From contig CAXUHK010000141.1 of the NCBI GenBank assembly GCA_964250775.1, positions 1-10,342 of the forward strand: DNA of 10,342 bases. The letters are read 5' to 3'. Origin of the DNA: CAVRQM01 sp964250775. GTDB taxonomy: Bacteria > Pseudomonadota > Alphaproteobacteria > Acetobacterales > Acetobacteraceae. Below the pieces are notes generated by a model, which worked only from the letters and a program-made list of their open reading frames with translations, searched no databases and was not told where the DNA came from. How positions within the stretch are numbered: position 1 is the first letter of the stretch; every line of letters starts with the position of its first letter. The position numbers were made by a program, and so were the translations under genes. Of this stretch, positions 6,497-10,342 are shown piece after piece.

Positions 6497-7930
6497 GTGC
6501 GCGACACGATCGCATTCCTGTTGGGCAGCGAGGAGCGCCGGGTCACGTGCCCGGCGCCGAACACCAGCGTGCTGAACTGGCTACGCCTGGACGCCTCGAC
6601 CACCGGGACCAAGGAAGGCTGCGGCGACGGCGATTGTGGCGCCTGCACCGTCGTGGTCGGGCGGCTCGAAGGCGGGGCGGTCACGTATCGCGCCGTCAAT
6701 GCCTGCATCATGCTGCTGACCGAGCTGGATGGGGCGCAGCTCCTGACCGTGGAGCACCTGCGCGAGCGTGACGGCGCGCTGCACCCGGTGCAGCGCGCGA
6801 TGGTGGAGCGGCACGGATCGCAATGCGGCTTCTGCACGCCCGGCATCGTCATGTCGTTGTTCGCCCTGCGCGAGAGTGGCGGTGAGCGGCCGGACGTCGT
6901 CGAGGCGCTGGCCGGCAATTTGTGCCGCTGCACAGGCTACCGCTCGATCGTCGACGCGGCGCACGATTGCTGCGACGGCCCGCGCGAGCCGCGCGGCACG
7001 GCCGACGCTGCGCGCTGGCTTGCTGACTGCGACCGCTCGCCCGTCGCCTTCGAGCGCGCCGCCGAAGCCTATGTCGCGCCGAGTTCGCTGTCGGAACTGG
7101 CGGACGTGCTGCAGCGGCATCCGCGAGCGACGCTGCTGGCCGGGGGCACCGACCTCGGCGTCTGGCTGGCCAAGCGGCATGGTGGCCTGCCGCTCGTCGT
7201 CTCGCTCAACCGGGTCGCGGAACTGGCCGGGATCGAGGTCAGGGCGGGCTCGGTGACGATTGGCGCCGCCGCCAGCTATGAGCGCTGCCTGCCGGTGCTG
7301 GAGGGGCTGTGGCCCGAGCTGGGTGCCACGATGCGCCGGCTGGGGTCGCCGCAGATTCGCAACCTCGGCACGATCGGCGGCAACCTCGCCACCGCCTCGC
7401 CGATCGGCGACATGGCGCCGGCGATGCTGGCGCTCGACGCGACCCTGCACCTGCGCTGCGGCGAGCGGGCCCGGACCCTGCCGTTGGCCGACTTCTTCAC
7501 CGCCTATCGCCGCACCGCGCTGCAACCAGGCGAGTTCATCGCCGCCATTGAGATTGCCCGTCCGGCGCCCGACAGCGCGTTCCGGGTGTTCAAGGTCAGC
7601 AAGCGCTTCGAGGAGGACATCTCCACGGTCTGCGCCGCGTTCCACCTGCGCCTGCAGGACGGCGTGGCGATGGAGTTCCGCGCCGCCTGGGGCGGGATGG
7701 CGGCGACGCCGCTGCGGGTCACGGCACTCGAACGGCTCGTGGTCGGCCGGCGCTGGGACCACGCCACGGTCGAGGCCGGCATGGCGGCGCTTGACGCCGA
7801 GCTGACGCCGCTGTCGGACGCACGGGCTTCGGCCGCGTACCGCAGCGCGGTCGCGCGTAACCTGTTGCTGAAGCTGTACTTGGAAACGGCCGGCTCGGAC
7901 GCGCCGACCCGCGTGGCTCGCGCCGCATGA
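6497..7930 (+). CDS. xdhA: Xanthine dehydrogenase small subunit (FeS/FAD), XdhA
   Basis: A 477-residue electron-transfer subunit of a two-subunit xanthine dehydrogenase, passing electrons from the molybdenum site through two [2Fe-2S] clusters and FAD to NAD+. The N-terminal plant-type ferredoxin cluster uses Cys42, Cys47, Cys50 (GCGDGDCGAC) and Cys70. The second cluster uses Cys110 and Cys113 (CGFCTPG) and Cys143 and Cys145 (CRCTGY). The FAD domain shows LAGGTDLG (214-221) and GSPQIRNLGTIGGNLATASP (283-302), which bind the flavin pyrophosphate. The C-terminal CO dehydrogenase-type flavoprotein domain runs to about residue 460. The length matches R. capsulatus-type XdhA. It starts with GTG and has GGAG six bases upstream within a small hairpin. 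The stop overlaps the xdhB start as ATGA, a typical coupled pair. Confidence 0.95.
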   Translation: MRDTIAFLLGSEERRVTCPAPNTSVLNWLRLDASTTGTKEGCGDGDCGACTVVVGRLEGGAVTYRAVNACIMLLTELDGAQLLTVEHLRERDGALHPVQRAMVERHGSQCGFCTPGIVMSLFALRESGGERPDVVEALAGNLCRCTGYRSIVDAAHDCCDGPREPRGTADAARWLADCDRSPVAFERAAEAYVAPSSLSELADVLQRHPRATLLAGGTDLGVWLAKRHGGLPLVVSLNRVAELAGIEVRAGSVTIGAAASYERCLPVLEGLWPELGATMRRLGSPQIRNLGTIGGNLATASPIGDMAPAMLALDATLHLRCGERARTLPLADFFTAYRRTALQPGEFIAAIEIARPAPDSAFRVFKVSKRFEEDISTVCAAFHLRLQDGVAMEFRAAWGGMAATPLRVTALERLVVGRRWDHATVEAGMAALDAELTPLSDARASAAYRSAVARNLLLKLYLETAGSDAPTRVARAA

Positions 7931-10245
7931 ACCAGATGGCGCCACCGCCGAAGCCGCGCGAGATGGTCGGCCAGAGCGTCGCGCACGACAGCGCTGCGAA
8001 GCACGTCTCCGGCGAGGCATTGTACGTCGACGACTTGCCGGAGCCGAGCCGGCTGCTGCACGCCTGCCTGGGGCTCAGCAAGCACGCGCACGCGAGGCTG
8101 GTGGCACTCGACCTCGCGGCCGTGGCGGCGGCGCCCGGCGTCGTGGCCGTCATGGCGGCGGCCGATGTTCCGGGCGTCAACGACGTGGGGCCGGCCTTCC
8201 CCGGCGACCCGATCTTCGCCGGCGAGCTGGTCGAGTATTGCGGGCAGTCGCTGTTCGCGGTCGCGGCGGACAGCCTGGCGGACGCGCGCGCCGCCGCCGG
8301 GCTGGCGAGCGTCGAGTACGAGGCGCTGCGGCCGGTGCTCAGCATCGATGAGGCGATGGAGCGCAAGCTGTTCGTGCTGCCGTCGCAGACCATGCGGCGC
8401 GGCGACTCGGCATCGGCGCTGGCGCAGGCTGGGCGGCGCCTCCAAGGGCGCGTGCGGCTTGGCGGCCAGGAGCATTTCTACCTCGAAGGCCAGGTCGCCA
8501 TGGCGGTGCCGGGAGAGGATGGCGACCTGCTGGTGCATTCCTCGACCCAGCACCCGACCGAGGTGCAGCATTTGGTCGCGCGCTCGCTCGGGATCGCCGA
8601 TCATGCGGTGGCGTGCGAGACCCGCCGCATGGGCGGCGGCTTCGGCGGCAAGGAGAGCCAGGCATCGCTGATCGCCGTCGTCGCGGCCCTGCTGGCGCAT
8701 CGCACCGGGCGCCCGGTCAAGCTGTGCCTCGACCGCGAGACCGACATGGTGCTGACCGGCAAGCGGCACGATTTCCGCATCGACTACGATGTCGGGTTCG
8801 ACGACCGGGGCCTGATTACGGCTCTGGACGTCGAGCTATGCGGCAATTGCGGCATGTCGCCGGACCTGTCCGGCGCGGTGAACGACCGCGCGATGCTGCA
8901 CGCCGACAACTGCTACTACCTGCCGCACGTCACCATCGTCTCGCACCGTTGCAAGACCAACACGGTTTCCAACACCGCCTTTCGCGGCTTCGGCGGCCCG
9001 CAGGGCATGTTCGGCATGGAATACATCGTCGACGAGATCGCCCGCTTTCTCGGGCTTGATCCGCTGGAGGTCAGGCGGCGGAACTTCTACGGCCGAGGCG
9101 CCCGCGACGTGACGCCGTACGGCATGACGGTGGCGGACAACGTCATTCACGAACTGGTGGCCGAACTGGTCGAAAGTTCGCAATACGAGCGGCGGCGGCG
9201 CGAGGTCGCGGCGTTCAACCGCGACAGCCCGTGGATCAAGCGCGGCATCGCGCTCACGCCGGTGAAGTTCGGCATCTCGTTCACGCTGAAGCACCTGAAC
9301 CAGGCTGGCGCGCTGATCCACCTCTACACCGACGGCAGCGTGCAGTTGAACCATGGCGGCACCGAGATGGGGCAGGGACTGTTCATCAAGGTGGCGCAGG
9401 TGGTGGCCGACATCCTCGGCCTGCCGCTCGAGCGCATCAGGCTGATGGCGACCTCCACCAGCAAGGTCCCGAACACCTCGCCCACCGCGGCCTCGTCGGG
9501 GTTCGACCTGAACGGGAAGGCGGCGGCGGCGGCGGCGCGCACCCTGCGCGGCCGCCTCGCGCCGGTCGCCGCCGAGCTGCTCGGCGTGACCGAGGACAGG
9601 GTGGCGTTCCGGGATGGCTCGGTGCTGGGCGGCGAGCTGTCGCTGCCGTTCGCGGCCGTGGTGCGCGAGGCGTACGAGCGGCGGGTGCAGCTCTCCGCCA
9701 CGGGGTACTACGCGACACCCAAGATCCATTACGACCGGGCCAACCATGTCGGCCAGCCGTTCCTGTACTTCGCCTATGGCGCGTCGGTGTCCGAGGTGGA
9801 AGTCGACACCCTGACCGGCGAGTACCGGGCGCTGCGGACCGACATCCTCCATGACGCCGGGCGCTCGATCAATCCCGCCATCGACCTTGGGCAGGTCGAG
9901 GGCGGGTTCGTGCAGGGCATGGGATGGCTGACCACCGAGGAGCTGCGCTGGGACGCGGCGGGGGCGCTGCTCACGCACGCCCCCAGCACCAACAAGATCC
10001 CGGTGGCCGGCGACGTGCCGGCCGACCTCCGGGTACGGCTCTGGGAGGCTGGCGAGAACCGCGAGGACGCGACGTTCCGCTCCAAGGCGGTCGGCGAGCC
10101 GCCGCTGATGCACGGCATCTCGGTGTTCCACGCGCTGAAGGACGCCGTGGCGGCGTGCGGCGGCAGGCGGCTCGACGCGCCGGCCACTCCCGAGCGGGTG
10201 CTGCTGGCGATCGAGGCGGCACGCGGACGGGCGCACGCCGCATGA
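7927..10245 (+). CDS. xdhB: Xanthine dehydrogenase large subunit (molybdenum cofactor-binding), XdhB
   Basis: A 772-residue catalytic subunit that hydroxylates hypoxanthine and xanthine at the molybdenum centre. Equivalents of the bovine active-site residues are present: Gln181 (GGQEHFYLE; bovine Gln767), Glu243 (GGGFGGKES; Glu802), Arg321 (NDRAMLH; Arg880), Arg353 and Phe355 (AFRGFGG; Arg912, Phe914), Phe452 and Thr453 (KFGISFT; Phe1009, Thr1010) and the catalytic base Glu724 (VGEPPL; Glu1261). Other cofactor-contact segments are GGTEMGQG (477-484) and TAASSGFDLNG (520-530). Having both Glu243 and Arg321 argues for a purine hydroxylase rather than an aldehyde oxidase, where these two positions are changed. 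The bovine equivalences come from aligning remembered sequence by eye. The length fits bacterial XdhB (about 770-780). It overlaps xdhA by four bases at its start and overlaps the next ATG by four bases at its stop. Confidence 0.96.
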   Translation: MNQMAPPPKPREMVGQSVAHDSAAKHVSGEALYVDDLPEPSRLLHACLGLSKHAHARLVALDLAAVAAAPGVVAVMAAADVPGVNDVGPAFPGDPIFAGELVEYCGQSLFAVAADSLADARAAAGLASVEYEALRPVLSIDEAMERKLFVLPSQTMRRGDSASALAQAGRRLQGRVRLGGQEHFYLEGQVAMAVPGEDGDLLVHSSTQHPTEVQHLVARSLGIADHAVACETRRMGGGFGGKESQASLIAVVAALLAHRTGRPVKLCLDRETDMVLTGKRHDFRIDYDVGFDDRGLITALDVELCGNCGMSPDLSGAVNDRAMLHADNCYYLPHVTIVSHRCKTNTVSNTAFRGFGGPQGMFGMEYIVDEIARFLGLDPLEVRRRNFYGRGARDVTPYGMTVADNVIHELVAELVESSQYERRRREVAAFNRDSPWIKRGIALTPVKFGISFTLKHLNQAGALIHLYTDGSVQLNHGGTEMGQGLFIKVAQVVADILGLPLERIRLMATSTSKVPNTSPTAASSGFDLNGKAAAAAARTLRGRLAPVAAELLGVTEDRVAFRDGSVLGGELSLPFAAVVREAYERRVQLSATGYYATPKIHYDRANHVGQPFLYFAYGASVSEVEVDTLTGEYRALRTDILHDAGRSINPAIDLGQVEGGFVQGMGWLTTEELRWDAAGALLTHAPSTNKIPVAGDVPADLRVRLWEAGENREDATFRSKAVGEPPLMHGISVFHALKDAVAACGGRRLDAPATPERVLLAIEAARGRAHAA

Positions 10246-10301
10246 CCCCATGCTGGCTGGGCGCCTTGGCGCGTCACGCCGAAGCGTTCGTCCCGGCGTG
10301 A
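10242..10301 (+). CDS. xdhC: Start of a probable xdhC (cofactor-insertion chaperone), frame broken after 19 codons
   Basis: An ATGA overlap with the xdhB stop opens a frame reading MTPCWLGALARHAEAFVPA and then TGA (10299-10301). The position right after xdhB and the 'WLxALARHAEA..PA' opening are what is expected of XdhC, which binds the molybdenum cofactor, promotes its sulfuration and delivers it to XdhB. A real XdhC would continue with 'VLVTV...GSxPRE', which is not seen in any frame of the remaining 41 bases. Possibilities are a sequencing or assembly error near a contig edge, a genuine truncation, or a short chance frame. Only position and a few residues support the name. Confidence 0.4.
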   Translation: MTPCWLGALARHAEAFVPA

Positions 10302-10342
10302 CCAGGGTGATGGACCGACTGGTGCAGTTCGACCTGATGGCG
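10298..10342 (+). other. Open 15-codon frame running off the right edge
   Basis: From GTG at 10298, or ATG at 10310, a frame is open to the last base, reading VTRVMDRLVQFDLMA. It is in a different frame from the xdhC-like start and overlaps its stop codon. It could be the start of another gene (AGGG at 10304-10307 is only two bases from the ATG, which is poor spacing) or the shifted continuation of xdhC. The residues match no family I recognise. Confidence 0.2.

Noticed and set aside
9518..9538. GCG trinucleotide run in xdhB
   Set aside because: It encodes six alanines in a helix after the conserved NGK segment; a short run is expected from codon bias and keeps the frame intact.

Overview
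This is a GC-rich window of ordinary chromosomal housekeeping and metabolic genes, almost all on the + strand and tightly packed. The codon bias, the three-subunit proton-translocating transhydrogenase (separate PntAa, PntAb and PntB, as in Rhodospirillum rubrum) and the two-subunit xanthine dehydrogenase (as in Rhodobacter capsulatus) point to a proteobacterium. An alphaproteobacterium is most likely, but this is inferred from family resemblance only. No mobile element, CRISPR array, tRNA, rRNA or phage gene is visible.

Layout: (1) At the left edge, bases 1-62 look like the first 20 codons of a gene on the - strand that runs off the window, divergent from everything else. (2) A 75-base intergenic strip (63-137) carries a candidate promoter. 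(3) At 138-3301 an M3-family (PepF-like) oligoendopeptidase is followed, through a one-base TGATG stop/start overlap, by an ABC1/AarF/UbiB-family kinase-like protein. (4) A 71-base spacer (3302-3372) holds a GC-rich hairpin and an 11-base-period direct repeat. (5) pntAa-pntAb-pntB occupies 3373-6439 with 13- and 9-base spacers: a complete membrane transhydrogenase operon. (6) A 57-base spacer (6440-6496) holds a weak promoter candidate and a hairpin that covers the next ribosome binding site. (7) xdhA-xdhB occupies 6497-10245, joined by an ATGA overlap. A further ATGA at 10242 begins what looks like xdhC, but its frame stops after 19 codons just before the window ends.

How the genes fit together: PntAa (NAD(H) domain), PntAb and PntB (membrane domain plus NADP(H) domain) use the proton gradient to drive hydride transfer from NADH to NADP+. 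XdhA (two [2Fe-2S] clusters plus FAD) and XdhB (molybdenum cofactor) oxidise hypoxanthine and xanthine to urate; XdhC would load the cofactor. The key active-site residues of a purine hydroxylase are present in XdhB.

The most important thing a reader should know is an assembly fault. The run of ten Ns at 3956-3965 lies inside pntAa. The roughly 90 bases before it are a second, error-ridden copy of the bases after it: a 17-base exact duplicate followed by a stretch in which nearly every mismatch is a change to G. Removing 102 bases (3881-3982) restores an uninterrupted 381-residue PntAa. pntAa is therefore probably intact in the organism, and nothing is missing in the gap. I found no previously undescribed biological system here.
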